A DNA stretch of 45,771 nucleotides from Lachnospiraceae bacterium (GTDB lineage Bacteria > Bacillota > Clostridia > Lachnospirales > Lachnospiraceae): NCBI GenBank assembly GCA_017624495.1, contig JAGAMY010000001.1, forward strand, positions 1-45,771, written 5' to 3'. The notes under the pieces were generated by a model. That model did no database searches, was not told where the DNA came from, and saw only the letters and a program-made list of their open reading frames with translations. How positions within the stretch are numbered: the first letter of the stretch is position 1; each line of letters starts with the position of its first letter. Shown here in pieces: positions 14,963 through 23,861 of this stretch. A program made the position numbers and the translations under genes.

Positions 14963-16201
14963 ATGATGCATTCCTTTATCGCTCTTTTACTTAGTCTGCA
15001 TATTTTACTTTATTCTGCTCTTAGTTGTATACCTTTTTCTTTTACACAATATTTGTCGACACCCCCCATAACCGCTACGCAGGAAAATACAAATGTACCA
15101 CCAAATGACACCGCAGAATCTACGGGAGTTCAAATTACTGCACCAAGTGCAGTTCTTATGGAAGCTTCCACCGGAACAATTATTTACGAAAAAGATTCTC
15201 ATGCAGTCCGTCATCCGGCAAGTATCACAAAAATCATGACGTTAAATTTGATTTTTGAAGCCATAGAAAATGGAAAAATCAGTATGACAGATACTGTCAC
15301 CGTCTCCGAGCATGCTGCCGGCATGGGTGGCTCACAGGTATTTTTAGAAGCTGGGGAGACACAGACGGTAGAGACCATGATAAAGTGTATCAGTATTGCC
15401 AGTGCCAATGATGCTTCTGTAGCGATGGCTGAATTTGTCAGTGGCAGTGAAGCTGCATTCGTAGCTGAAATGAACGAAAAAGCAAAGGAACTAGGTATGA
15501 AAGACACTACCTTTGTAAACTGTTGTGGCTTAGATACGGAAGGTCATATGACAAGTGCCTATGATATAGCCTTAATGTCCAGAGAACTTTCAGTCAACCA
15601 TCCACAAATCCATGATTACTGTACGATTTGGATGGATACGATTACCCATAACACAGCAAAAGGCTCATCCGAATTTGGTCTTACAAACACCAATAAGCTT
15701 ATCCGCCAATATCCTTATGCCACCGGGTTAAAAACCGGTTCCACCGGGCTTGCTAAGTTTTGTTTGTCAGCCACAGCGAAAAAAGATGGCATGGAAATGA
15801 TTGCCGTCGTGTTAGGTGCTGAAAATCCAAATAACCGCTTCAATGATGCAGCCACCCTTCTAAACCACGGATTTGCCAAGTGTAAGGTTTACACGGATGA
15901 AAATAAGGATGCGCTCCCAAATATTCAGGTAAAAAAAGGAAAAACAGATACAGTGAGTCTTTCCTATAAAAATACCTTCCAATATCTTTCCGTTGATGGT
16001 GCAGACCTTTCCCAGATAAAAAAAGAGCTGCATATTCCAAAATCCGTAGATGCTCCATTAAAAAAAGGAGAGAAAGTCGGTGAAGCCACTTATTCTCTTA
16101 ATGATAAAAAAATCGGAACCGTAGACATCATTCTCGCCAGCGATATATCCAAAGCAAAATTCATGGACTACCTGCAGGAAATCCTGCAAAGCTATTTTTA
16201 A
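14963..16201 (+). CDS. D-alanyl-D-alanine carboxypeptidase (S11 family)
   Basis: Second S11 enzyme, 412 residues. A signal peptide (about residues 1-22) is followed by a threonine/proline-rich linker to about residue 55. Active-site motifs are SITK (87-90), SAN (147-149) and KTG (257-259), with the usual C-terminal beta domain. It differs enough from the enzyme at 11608 in linker and motif residues to be a distinct paralogue. SD GGAGGTG precedes two adjacent ATGs (14963, 14966). A TATAAT at 14932-14937 is a likely -10 with a poor -35. It is probably exported and membrane-associated. Confidence 0.92.
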   Translation: MMHSFIALLLSLHILLYSALSCIPFSFTQYLSTPPITATQENTNVPPNDTAESTGVQITAPSAVLMEASTGTIIYEKDSHAVRHPASITKIMTLNLIFEAIENGKISMTDTVTVSEHAAGMGGSQVFLEAGETQTVETMIKCISIASANDASVAMAEFVSGSEAAFVAEMNEKAKELGMKDTTFVNCCGLDTEGHMTSAYDIALMSRELSVNHPQIHDYCTIWMDTITHNTAKGSSEFGLTNTNKLIRQYPYATGLKTGSTGLAKFCLSATAKKDGMEMIAVVLGAENPNNRFNDAATLLNHGFAKCKVYTDENKDALPNIQVKKGKTDTVSLSYKNTFQYLSVDGADLSQIKKELHIPKSVDAPLKKGEKVGEATYSLNDKKIGTVDIILASDISKAKFMDYLQEILQSYF

Positions 16202-16221
16202 GCAATAACACTTTGGAATAC

Positions 16222-16267
16222 AAAAGCAGCCATCCTGCATAGTTTCACCTGCCAAATGGCTGCTTTT
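16222..16267. terminator. Bidirectional terminator between convergent genes
   Basis: 11-bp perfect stem AAAAGCAGCCA (16222-16232) with TGGCTGCTTTT (16257-16267), loop 24. It serves the carboxypeptidase (+) and the hydrolase run (-). Confidence 0.85.
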
Positions 16268-16283
16268 TCCATTTTATACATCT

Positions 16284-16811
16284 TTATAAAATATCAATCT
16301 GACACATTTCCATCGTTTTTAATGCCGCCTCATGCCCTTCGGGCGTAACCCCGGCACAGCAATCCTTATACACCGTCATTTTACATTCCGGATAATAAGC
16401 CTTCAATAAAAGCGCATTGGATACTACGCAAATATCCGTACACAATCCAACAAATTCTATTTCGACATCATCCTCACCTTTAATCTTTTGAATCTCATCC
16501 ACCAAATCCACTGCGCCAAAAGTACTCTTTTCAATCAACTTATAACTGTCTTTTCTTGCCAGTGCTTTCCAGACCTTTTCATTTAGCAGCCATCCTGCGG
16601 TCATCTTAATACAATGGGGAACGGAAAGTTTCTTTCCCTCTGCCGTTTCCAAATAATTATACAGATGCGTATCCAATGTAGCCACGATTTCGCCTTCAAA
16701 TGTATCAATTTTTTCTACTACATTGTCTAAAATGGCAACCGCCTCTTTTGTGCCCAAAGCTCCATCCACAAAATCCTTTTGCATATCCACCACAACCAAT
16801 ACCTTTTTCAT
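16284..16811 (-). CDS. Isochorismatase-fold cysteine hydrolase (nicotinamidase-like)
   Basis: 175 residues. The catalytic triad is seen as VVVDMQKDFVDG (Asp near residue 9), a lysine in the EKST region, and cysteine in GLCTDICVVSNAL. The metal-binding DTHLYNY matches nicotinamidase-like members. The likely reaction is nicotinamide deamidation to nicotinate, but related hydrolases act on other amides, so PncA is not asserted. ATG 16811 is preferred, with AAAGG 9 bases upstream; ATG 16820 is too close to that SD. The gene starts 21 bases after cls stops, so it is likely co-transcribed. Confidence 0.82.
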   Translation of the reverse strand: MKKVLVVVDMQKDFVDGALGTKEAVAILDNVVEKIDTFEGEIVATLDTHLYNYLETAEGKKLSVPHCIKMTAGWLLNEKVWKALARKDSYKLIEKSTFGAVDLVDEIQKIKGEDDVEIEFVGLCTDICVVSNALLLKAYYPECKMTVYKDCCAGVTPEGHEAALKTMEMCQIDIL

Positions 16812-16832
16812 GTTCTTCATCCTTTCTGTTCT

Positions 16833-18368
16833 TTATAGTAACGGCGCAAACAGCCGCAATACACTTTGTAACATGCGTATAAAAACATTTCTTTTACGAC
16901 AAAATTCCAGAGTCATTTGTTCAGATTTTGCAATCGTATCCAGCGCATCCTGTTTTACCTGTAAAACTGCCTGTGAACGATACATAAAAACACCACATTC
17001 AAAATGCAGATACAGACTACGGTAATCTAAATTAATCGTACCTACGGTAGCCAGTTTATCGTCACATACAAAACACTTCGCATGTAAAAATCCCGGTGTA
17101 TACTGATAAATCTTTACACCATACAAAAGAAGCTGTTCATAATAGGACTGTGTCAGCAGGTATACCAGTTTTTTATCCGGTATACCCGGTGTAATAATAC
17201 GCACATCTACACCGCATTTTGCTGCATTCTGTAAAGCGACAGTCATTTCATTGTCGAGTATTAAGTAAGGTGTAAAAATATAAACATAATCCTTTGCACG
17301 GTTAATCATGTTTAAATAAACATTTTCTCCCACATTTTCATGGTCTAATGGAGAATCTCCATAGGGCTGTACATAACCATCCAGTGGGTTGAGCTTTTTA
17401 TTATAAATTGCCGGAAGATACTGATAGTAGTTTTCTTTTGTCTGGTGAATGTAATTCCACATTTCCAAAAACATTGTTGTAAGACTCCAGACCGCTTCTC
17501 CTTTTATTTCAATACCGGTATCTTTCCAATAACCGAAACGTTCCTTGCGGTTAATATATTCATCCGCTAAATTGATGCCTCCGGTAAAACCAACTTGTCC
17601 GTCTACAACCAGAATTTTACGGTGGTCTCTGTTATTTAAAATGATAGACAAAATTGGTCGAAAGGGATTGAATGTGGCACATTCCACGCCCATTTCCCTT
17701 AATTTTTTTATGAAATTAGAAGGCAGGGTTTTGATAGAACCCACATCATCATAAATAAAACGTACCTGTACACCCTTTTGAGCCTTACGCTGTAAAACCT
17801 CTAACATCTGTCCAAGCATTTCGCCTTCTTCTACAATGAAATATTCCAGAAAAATAAAGGATTCTGCCCGTTCCATTGCTGTTATCATATCCCGAAACAT
17901 ATCTTCCCCACAGGTATAGTATTTTGTTCTGGAATTTTGATATAGCGGAAAATTCGCCCAATCCTGTATATATTTCGCCTGTTGGGCAGTCGATGCATCC
18001 TCTGTATAAAGCTGCTGCATAATTTTATTATCTGTAGGAAGACATTTAATCACTTCTTTGTGAACGGCATCCATTCTTTCCTGTGTACGCTTTGTCAGTT
18101 CTGACCTGCCAAAAACCAGATACAGTACAATACCAAAGACCGGAGACAGCAGAATAATAAAGGTCCATGCCAGCTTGTAATAAGGATTCGTCCAGTTATT
18201 CACCACACAAAGCACGAGAATAATGGAAATAAAGCGAAGTACATAATTCGCAAAGGTATAATTGATACTGAACTGATACAGCATAACAAAAAGCCAGCCA
18301 AATTGTAATAAAATGGCAACGGCAACCATAACCACTCTGCTGAAAAGTATGCTTCCTATGCGTTTCAT
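16833..18368 (-). CDS. cls: Cardiolipin synthase (phospholipase D type)
   Basis: Membrane enzyme joining two phosphatidylglycerols into cardiolipin and glycerol. 511 residues with N-terminal transmembrane helices (about 10-32, 42-58, 66-87). Two HKD motifs are present: H249-K251-D256 within NNRDHRKILVVDGQ, and H429-K431-D436 within GFLHAKCFVCDDK. Length and domain order are standard. SD AGGAGG lies 9 bases before ATG. It sits 35 bases after the subtilase and before the isochorismatase-fold hydrolase. Confidence 0.95.
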   Translation of the reverse strand: MKRIGSILFSRVVMVAVAILLQFGWLFVMLYQFSINYTFANYVLRFISIILVLCVVNNWTNPYYKLAWTFIILLSPVFGIVLYLVFGRSELTKRTQERMDAVHKEVIKCLPTDNKIMQQLYTEDASTAQQAKYIQDWANFPLYQNSRTKYYTCGEDMFRDMITAMERAESFIFLEYFIVEEGEMLGQMLEVLQRKAQKGVQVRFIYDDVGSIKTLPSNFIKKLREMGVECATFNPFRPILSIILNNRDHRKILVVDGQVGFTGGINLADEYINRKERFGYWKDTGIEIKGEAVWSLTTMFLEMWNYIHQTKENYYQYLPAIYNKKLNPLDGYVQPYGDSPLDHENVGENVYLNMINRAKDYVYIFTPYLILDNEMTVALQNAAKCGVDVRIITPGIPDKKLVYLLTQSYYEQLLLYGVKIYQYTPGFLHAKCFVCDDKLATVGTINLDYRSLYLHFECGVFMYRSQAVLQVKQDALDTIAKSEQMTLEFCRKRNVFIRMLQSVLRLFAPLL

Positions 18369-18403
18369 GCTATTCGCCTCCTTTTTCTCCTGTTTGTTTC
18401 ATT

Positions 18404-19285
18404 TTATAACAATCGGTTTAAATACACAACACCCCAATATTGGCGTTTACCCGGCTCTTTTAAGGCTACAGCCCGTTCATATAATCGAAGTTTTACCTGT
18501 GCCGGAGTCATATCCGGGTATTTTTGCAGCAACAGGGCTATGGCACCTGAAATCACAGGGGCAGACATGGATGTACCACTCTTGACCTCATATCCATATC
18601 CGTGGCAGCTGCAGCTTTTTATACCAGTTCCCGGAGCTAATATTTCCGGCTTTACCACACAGCAATCCGTAGGTCCTCTGCCACTATAGCCATTTTTAAG
18701 TCCTTTACCGTTTACGGCGTAGTCATCAATACTGCCTACGGTTATAATACTTTTACACTGACCGGGAATCGTAACGGTATTTTCATCCGGTCCGTTGTTA
18801 CCTGCGGCAGCAACCACCACAATTCCGGAATTCCATGCTTTTTCAACTGCCTGTATCAGACTGTTTTTTTCCTTTTCATTTGCAGTCGGCAGCATGCCTA
18901 CAGAGATATTTAATATTCGTATGTTGTATTTTTCTTTTTGGGAAATGATTCTGTCAATAGCTTCTAATACATGAGAAGTATTTCCATTTCCCTTGCGGTC
19001 TAACACTTTTGTGATAAAAAGATTTGCCTGTGGCGCAATTCCGGCATATGTACCATGACTTTTTAAGCCATTACCTGCGATAATTCCTGCCACATGACAT
19101 CCATGCCCGTTATCATCATAGGGATAATTTTTTTTCTGTGTATAATCTTCAAAGGCAAGTATACGGTTTCCAAAATCAGGATGATTTGTAATGCCGGTAT
19201 CCATCACTGCTACAGTGATATTTTTTCCTGTATATCCTTTTGCATGTGCATAATCTGCCTTTACCTTTTTACGAACCTGATTCAT
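18404..19285 (-). CDS. S8-family subtilisin-like serine protease without signal peptide
   Basis: 293 residues with the full catalytic triad: D29 in VAVMDTGITNHPDF, H61 in DDNGHGCHVAG, and S239 in SGTSMSAPVISG; the oxyanion asparagine is in AAAGNNGPDE. The protein starts almost directly at the catalytic domain, with only about 20 residues before it and no signal peptide or long propeptide. That resembles intracellular subtilisins. A cysteine cluster (SCSCHG, about 224-229) is unusual. It begins 50 bases after the DUF4956 gene with no clear terminator between, so it may belong to the CotH transcript. Confidence 0.9.
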   Translation of the reverse strand: MNQVRKKVKADYAHAKGYTGKNITVAVMDTGITNHPDFGNRILAFEDYTQKKNYPYDDNGHGCHVAGIIAGNGLKSHGTYAGIAPQANLFITKVLDRKGNGNTSHVLEAIDRIISQKEKYNIRILNISVGMLPTANEKEKNSLIQAVEKAWNSGIVVVAAAGNNGPDENTVTIPGQCKSIITVGSIDDYAVNGKGLKNGYSGRGPTDCCVVKPEILAPGTGIKSCSCHGYGYEVKSGTSMSAPVISGAIALLLQKYPDMTPAQVKLRLYERAVALKEPGKRQYWGVVYLNRLL

Positions 19286-19335
19286 CTTAAAATTTCCTTT
19301 TTTACAGTTTATGCAAAAAAAGGTATCCTGTGCTT

Positions 19336-20010
19336 TTACAAGGTTACATCACCCTCCTGAGCAACTAAGGATGTAGAATATACATCTGCAATTTCCATTA
19401 ATTCGTTCAGCAGTTCGGATGCTTTTTCCGTGCGTACCTCGATTGCCATATCTAAATGGTTTTCAGAAAGATTTCTGGCTTTTATCTGGTGATATGCACA
19501 GTATTTAGAAATTGTATTTAAAACATCTGCCTCTGAAGACAAAGAGGTTGTATTCACCAAAAGAATCTCTGATGCATGTACTTTTGGCATATAAACAAAT
19601 AATAAGATAATTCCTGTTATGATTACAGAAGCAATCATGCCAATCATGGCAAATCCGGCTCCACAGATAATACCATCACTGATTGCCCAGAACAAAAATA
19701 CCAAATCCAGCGGGTCCTTTATCGCTGTACGGAAACGTACAATGGATAACGCACCCACCATACCTAAGGATACGACGATATTCGACTGGATGGTTAAGAT
19801 AATTGCAGCCGTAATAACGGCTAATGCCACTAAGGATATATTAAAATTCCGGTTATAAAAAGAATTTTTATTAATACGACGATACACAGCATAGATATAC
19901 AAGCCTATGGCAAGTGTGCAAAGCAGGCAGGCAAGAATATCACTAATCTGAAGGTTCATGGTTGCATAACCTTCTAAAAATGTTCTTCTTAAAATATCTG
20001 AAATACTCAT
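19336..20010 (-). CDS. DUF4956 membrane protein
   Basis: 224 residues, with at least four transmembrane helices in the first 140, then a soluble C-terminal domain of about 80 residues resembling small regulatory folds. The cytoplasmic-loop signature SLGMVGALSIVRFRTAIKDPLDLVFLFWAI (written in part: GALSIVRFRTAIKDP) is typical of DUF4956. The function is unknown. These proteins are regularly encoded next to VTC-domain proteins and CotH kinases. The start overlaps the VTC gene stop by 4 bases; SD GGAGG is 9 bases upstream. Confidence 0.85.
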   Translation of the reverse strand: MSISDILRRTFLEGYATMNLQISDILACLLCTLAIGLYIYAVYRRINKNSFYNRNFNISLVALAVITAAIILTIQSNIVVSLGMVGALSIVRFRTAIKDPLDLVFLFWAISDGIICGAGFAMIGMIASVIITGIILLFVYMPKVHASEILLVNTTSLSSEADVLNTISKYCAYHQIKARNLSENHLDMAIEVRTEKASELLNELMEIADVYSTSLVAQEGDVTL

Positions 20011-20708
20011 AACTTTAATCCTCCATTACTACTGTATTTTCTGCATAAATAGTATTTTGAAAAACTGCTCCACTGCAACTGACCTAACTGCAGAAAATCT
20101 TTAATATATTTTGGGAGAAATTCATCCCATTTTACTTCCATAATACTTTCACCAACGGAAAGAATCTGCCGCACAGGTATGTTTTCCTCCAGAAAATGCT
20201 CTACAAGATTTGACGAACATATATTTCTGTCAAAGGTAATGCGAACATTTCCTGCCTGATAAATAAAAGGTTTTCTTTCATAGATAACAATTACCTTTGG
20301 CTGCATATTTTTCAGACGCATTTGTGTGAAAAGGGAAATCTTTATTTTAGACATTTGCGTATTCGTTTCCGGGATTTTACCATGCATCATTTGCTGACAC
20401 TCAGCAAGGGTTAAGGAACAGGATTCTTTTCTTGTCATGCCGCGTACTTTACTCTTCTTTTCCAACTTAATTTTCTGTGTGTTGTTATTATAAAAACGTA
20501 TACGGAATTTTGAACGAGGATCTGTACCATTTTCGTTTTCATAATAACAACTGTTTGCATAATCATCAAAATACAGGCTTTTTATCAGATACACTCCCTT
20601 TTCATTCGCATGACTGTCTGCCTGTAACAAACCACTTACTAATTTTTCAAGCACTACTGCCTGTGCATGATTTAAAACATATTTATATTCGTGTCTATAT
20701 TTACTCAT
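20007..20708 (-). CDS. VTC-domain (polyphosphate polymerase-like) protein
   Basis: 233 residues of a VTC/triphosphate-tunnel fold: RHEYKYVLN at the N-terminus, then IKSLYFDDYANSCYYEN, then the basic strand SKFRIRFYNNN, then IKLEKKSKVRGMTRKES, and VIVYERKPFI. The alternating Lys/Arg and Glu residues line the tunnel that binds triphosphate in yeast Vtc4. Whether bacterial stand-alone forms make polyphosphate or modify something else is not settled. It overlaps its lipoprotein neighbour by 8 bases and DUF4956 by 4, a tight coupling that suggests the products act together. Confidence 0.85.
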   Translation of the reverse strand: MSKYRHEYKYVLNHAQAVVLEKLVSGLLQADSHANEKGVYLIKSLYFDDYANSCYYENENGTDPRSKFRIRFYNNNTQKIKLEKKSKVRGMTRKESCSLTLAECQQMMHGKIPETNTQMSKIKISLFTQMRLKNMQPKVIVIYERKPFIYQAGNVRITFDRNICSSNLVEHFLEENIPVRQILSVGESIMEVKWDEFLPKYIKDFLQLGQLQWSSFSKYYLCRKYSSNGGLKL

Positions 20709-21552
20709 GTTGCAGGCATCCTTCCTCTATGTACTGATTTTCTTCACAGAATATATCTGCAATTACACTTTTACAGGAAACGGTGCATGTCCGTATAGAA
20801 ACATCTGCGGCAGAACTTATGGCATATTCACCGGAAATCAGGGAGGTTTTACCACCACAAATGTCGATAAATCCTTTTTCACGTTTTCCGTTTTTGGTAG
20901 TGTAAAGGCATTTTCCTTCACTCTCTATAGAAAGCGTTTCCGGCATCAGAACAATACCGTCATTTCCATGGATACCGTCAGATTTTGACTGGATAAAAAG
21001 ATTTCCGTCTAATACCTTTATGACATCTCTTGAACGCAGGGCATCTTTATAATAACCGTATACATACATTGTTCCACTGCCGTTAATTGTCAAATCAGAT
21101 GTTGAAAAAATGCAGGCTTCGCTATCCTTATAATCACTATAATCCGTAGAATCCATGCAGACATTTTCTGTTTGTTCTGCTAATGTAAGTATCACTTTTG
21201 ATGCAGATTTTACATATAATGCCGGTCCGTCATAAGACTGAATGTTTACGCCATTTAGAATCAGATGTACCCGTTCATCCTGAGCATCTATGCATATTTG
21301 TCCTTCATAATTTCCTGACAAAACATAAGTTCCGGCATCTTTTATCCATGTAATGGCACGTTGTTTTGTCAAATCTATGTATTCTGCTTCTATATTTTCT
21401 GTCTGCAAATCTGCATCGGTAATCTGGTAAGCTTCATCATAAGAAAAATCATCAACAGCCTGTATCAGGGGCGATTCTTCTGTATCTAAGGCACACCCGG
21501 AAAATAGCAGAAAAAAAACTGTCAGCAGACTCAAAATTATTTTATTTTTCAT
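20701..21552 (-). CDS. Carbohydrate-binding domain lipoprotein (Cthe_2159-like beta-helix)
   Basis: 283 residues. A lipoprotein signal ends at FLLFSGC, with Cys near residue 20, so the protein should be anchored outside the membrane. The body is a right-handed beta-helix-like series of short strands: CIDAQDERVHLILNGVNIQS, YVKSASKVILTLAEQTENV, FSTSDLTINGSGTMYVYG, KSDGIHGNDGIVL. This matches the polysaccharide-binding family typified by Cthe_2159. ATG 21552 is preferred, with GGAG 6 bases before it; ATG 21558 would touch the SD. It overlaps cotH by 11 bases. Confidence 0.78.
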   Translation of the reverse strand: MKNKIILSLLTVFFLLFSGCALDTEESPLIQAVDDFSYDEAYQITDADLQTENIEAEYIDLTKQRAITWIKDAGTYVLSGNYEGQICIDAQDERVHLILNGVNIQSYDGPALYVKSASKVILTLAEQTENVCMDSTDYSDYKDSEACIFSTSDLTINGSGTMYVYGYYKDALRSRDVIKVLDGNLFIQSKSDGIHGNDGIVLMPETLSIESEGKCLYTTKNGKREKGFIDICGGKTSLISGEYAISSAADVSIRTCTVSCKSVIADIFCEENQYIEEGCLQHE

Positions 21553-23803
21553 GTACATCTCCTATTTTTTCAAATTTTGCTGTTATGTTTGTACCACCTT
21601 TTTTTAACCATACATCGGTTAATGCTTCTGCGGATGAAATATCACCTTCCCAGCCCACGAAGCGATAACCGTTGTCAGCAACAGCCTCCACAGTGATCGG
21701 ATAGTCAGTAAAATACTTTCCACTCCAGTGACCGTCAGATAAATCCGTTGTTATGGTATTTAAGCGAACATGTCCGCCATTGCCGTCTGCTAAGGTAATC
21801 GTTAACTCTTCTAATGTACCTTCTAAGGCAAATTCCTTTGCCAGATAAGGCACAATATATTCTGCTCGCTTTAAAAAGAAACCATCTTCCCAGTGGGCAA
21901 TGTCTTCGCCCCATGCTTTCATATTCGCTGTTACATTTTCTACAGAAAACGTGGTATTTATCAAATCCATGAACGTTAGTACAAACTGTCTGCAAAAATC
22001 GGCATTTTGCTTTAAGGTAATAAAAGTTCCCTGCGAATTATAGGAAGAGTCTGTAGTATACATCTTTTGTGAAAATGAATCTATTTCAGCAGAAGAACCT
22101 ACCTTATAATAGGCTAAATTTTCATCATTCCACTCAATACTGTCCATGTCATACAGCATCCAGCGCCATTTTCCATCACTGTAAGCCCCATTTCCAGGTT
22201 CTCGCACACGCCAGAGGATACAGTTTTTTAACTCGGTAACATCCATATTACAGCAGTAAATATTGGTACACAAAAAATCAATATAACTTTGTATATCAAT
22301 AATATCACAAAAACCCTGATAACCTTCTGTTGAAGATATATCATGGGTGCTGTAATATCCATAAATATCTCCATAACGCTCAATGTCCGTATCATTGCCT
22401 TCTTCTAACATGCCAGCCTTAATCATAATGATATTTTCCTTTTGAACGCCATAGGTTTTGGCTATGTAATTATCATCATATTTTTCCTGCATAAAAGTAT
22501 CATACCAGTATTCGCCATTTAAAAATACCGTCACAGGAACAGACTGTGCCGCCGAAGCAAAGCGGTTTTGTACCAGATTCTGGCAAAAAGCATTTCCAAA
22601 ACTGCTTCTAAGTACCATGGAATGTGATTTTTTGTCTGAGAAAATTTCCTCTTCAAATACACCGTGACCGCCATACTCATCCCTTGCATATATGGAAAAA
22701 CGTTTTTTTGCACCGCTTCTGGTAGAACCACCCTGAATACGAATTCCTACATTTTGCAGGAGTGATTTTTGTCCTGCCTGAAACAATTCCATTGTTGTTT
22801 CAACTTCATATGTACGTCCATGTTTATAAAAATTTTCTAAAGGTGCATCTCCCTTTTGTCCGGTTGTATACCATGCATCATAATCTTTTCCTGTGACATG
22901 GATACCATCCTCTCCAAATAATGTGTCAGGCTCTGCTATCAGTGACAAAACATTTCCCGCGCAATACTTTTCCAAGCCGAAAAAATATGTTGCAGACACT
23001 TCATCACTTAAATTTCCATAGGCATCGGCTGCAACGGCACGAATAATGAAGGCTTTATCTACAGGTGTGGTATCCGGTGTATATTCTCTCCAATCACTCA
23101 TCACATTTTGAATCGAATTCCATACATTTTCTTTTTGTGAAGGATTATATACGAAAACAGGTTCTTCATACACAAGGCTTTCCGGTGTCGGCTTGCTGCC
23201 ATCTAAAGTGTAATAAATCTTTTCATTTCCCTCTGCGTGTATTTCCAGAAAAAATTCTTCATCATAAAAGCCGCTTTGAGCAGAAAACACAGGCTCTGTA
23301 AGGGAAACTTTTCCCTGTACATTAGAAAAATCCGGTGTTAATGATAAAATCTTCCATTCCTTACATCCATCCTCTGTTCTTGCATAAGACATATTCTTTT
23401 CTAATTTTGGCAAATGGATGGTTTCTAAAATATTATGAGCGGTATCCGATAAAAACACTGTTTCACCTTTAGATTTTAATAAAAAATCTACACCGTTTTC
23501 CGCCAGTTCTTCCAAGTATATCGTAAGATATCCCTTCGCAGAAATTGTTTTTCCCTTTAAGGCACATTTTTGCAAATCGGCATTGTCATCCGATAAATAC
23601 AACATGGTTATTTCTACATCTTTTTCAGAAGGATTATATAATTCAATATAATCACAATCTGCTGTTGCATTACTACAGACTTCATTTATGACAATTTTAT
23701 GCTGATAATGCCAGTCAATCCCATAGCTTACTGCCAATATAAAAATCATCAGGCAGCAAATATCGATAAAGATAAACCATAGACCTTTTTTATACTTTTT
23801 CAT
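21542..23803 (-). CDS. CotH-family protein kinase with lamin-tail and CHB_HEX domains
   Basis: 753 residues, one N-terminal membrane anchor (about 9-28) with the rest likely outside. Domains in order: lamin-tail-like (about 36-125, beginning IVINEVCSNATADCDYIELYNP); chitobiase-like CHB_HEX_C (about 170-275, IYYTLDGSKPTPES); CotH kinase domain (about 340-610), with IRIQGGSTRSGAKKRFSI, FLNGEYWYDTFMQEKYDDNY and WRWMLYDMDS; and a C-terminal InlB/Listeria-like repeat (about 675-747, GYRFVGWEGDIS). CotH of Bacillus phosphorylates spore coat proteins; here the attached domains suggest a cell-surface target. The aspartates in YDMDS (552, 554) are likely metal ligands. Only 58 bases separate it from pnp, and they are mostly filled by a terminator. 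Confidence 0.85.
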   Translation of the reverse strand: MKKYKKGLWFIFIDICCLMIFILAVSYGIDWHYQHKIVINEVCSNATADCDYIELYNPSEKDVEITMLYLSDDNADLQKCALKGKTISAKGYLTIYLEELAENGVDFLLKSKGETVFLSDTAHNILETIHLPKLEKNMSYARTEDGCKEWKILSLTPDFSNVQGKVSLTEPVFSAQSGFYDEEFFLEIHAEGNEKIYYTLDGSKPTPESLVYEEPVFVYNPSQKENVWNSIQNVMSDWREYTPDTTPVDKAFIIRAVAADAYGNLSDEVSATYFFGLEKYCAGNVLSLIAEPDTLFGEDGIHVTGKDYDAWYTTGQKGDAPLENFYKHGRTYEVETTMELFQAGQKSLLQNVGIRIQGGSTRSGAKKRFSIYARDEYGGHGVFEEEIFSDKKSHSMVLRSSFGNAFCQNLVQNRFASAAQSVPVTVFLNGEYWYDTFMQEKYDDNYIAKTYGVQKENIIMIKAGMLEEGNDTDIERYGDIYGYYSTHDISSTEGYQGFCDIIDIQSYIDFLCTNIYCCNMDVTELKNCILWRVREPGNGAYSDGKWRWMLYDMDSIEWNDENLAYYKVGSSAEIDSFSQKMYTTDSSYNSQGTFITLKQNADFCRQFVLTFMDLINTTFSVENVTANMKAWGEDIAHWEDGFFLKRAEYIVPYLAKEFALEGTLEELTITLADGNGGHVRLNTITTDLSDGHWSGKYFTDYPITVEAVADNGYRFVGWEGDISSAEALTDVWLKKGGTNITAKFEKIGDVHEK

Positions 23804-23819
23804 TTTTACCTCTAAAAAA

Positions 23820-23845
23820 GAGCCTTTACCCTATGGTAAAAGCTC
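23820..23845 (-). terminator. Terminator of pnp
   Basis: 11-bp stem with one mismatch (23820-23830 with 23835-23845), followed on the minus strand by TTTTTT. The T run ends about 5 bases from the cotH SD (AGAGG). Confidence 0.85.
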
Positions 23846-23861
23846 TTTCGCTTACTTACAA

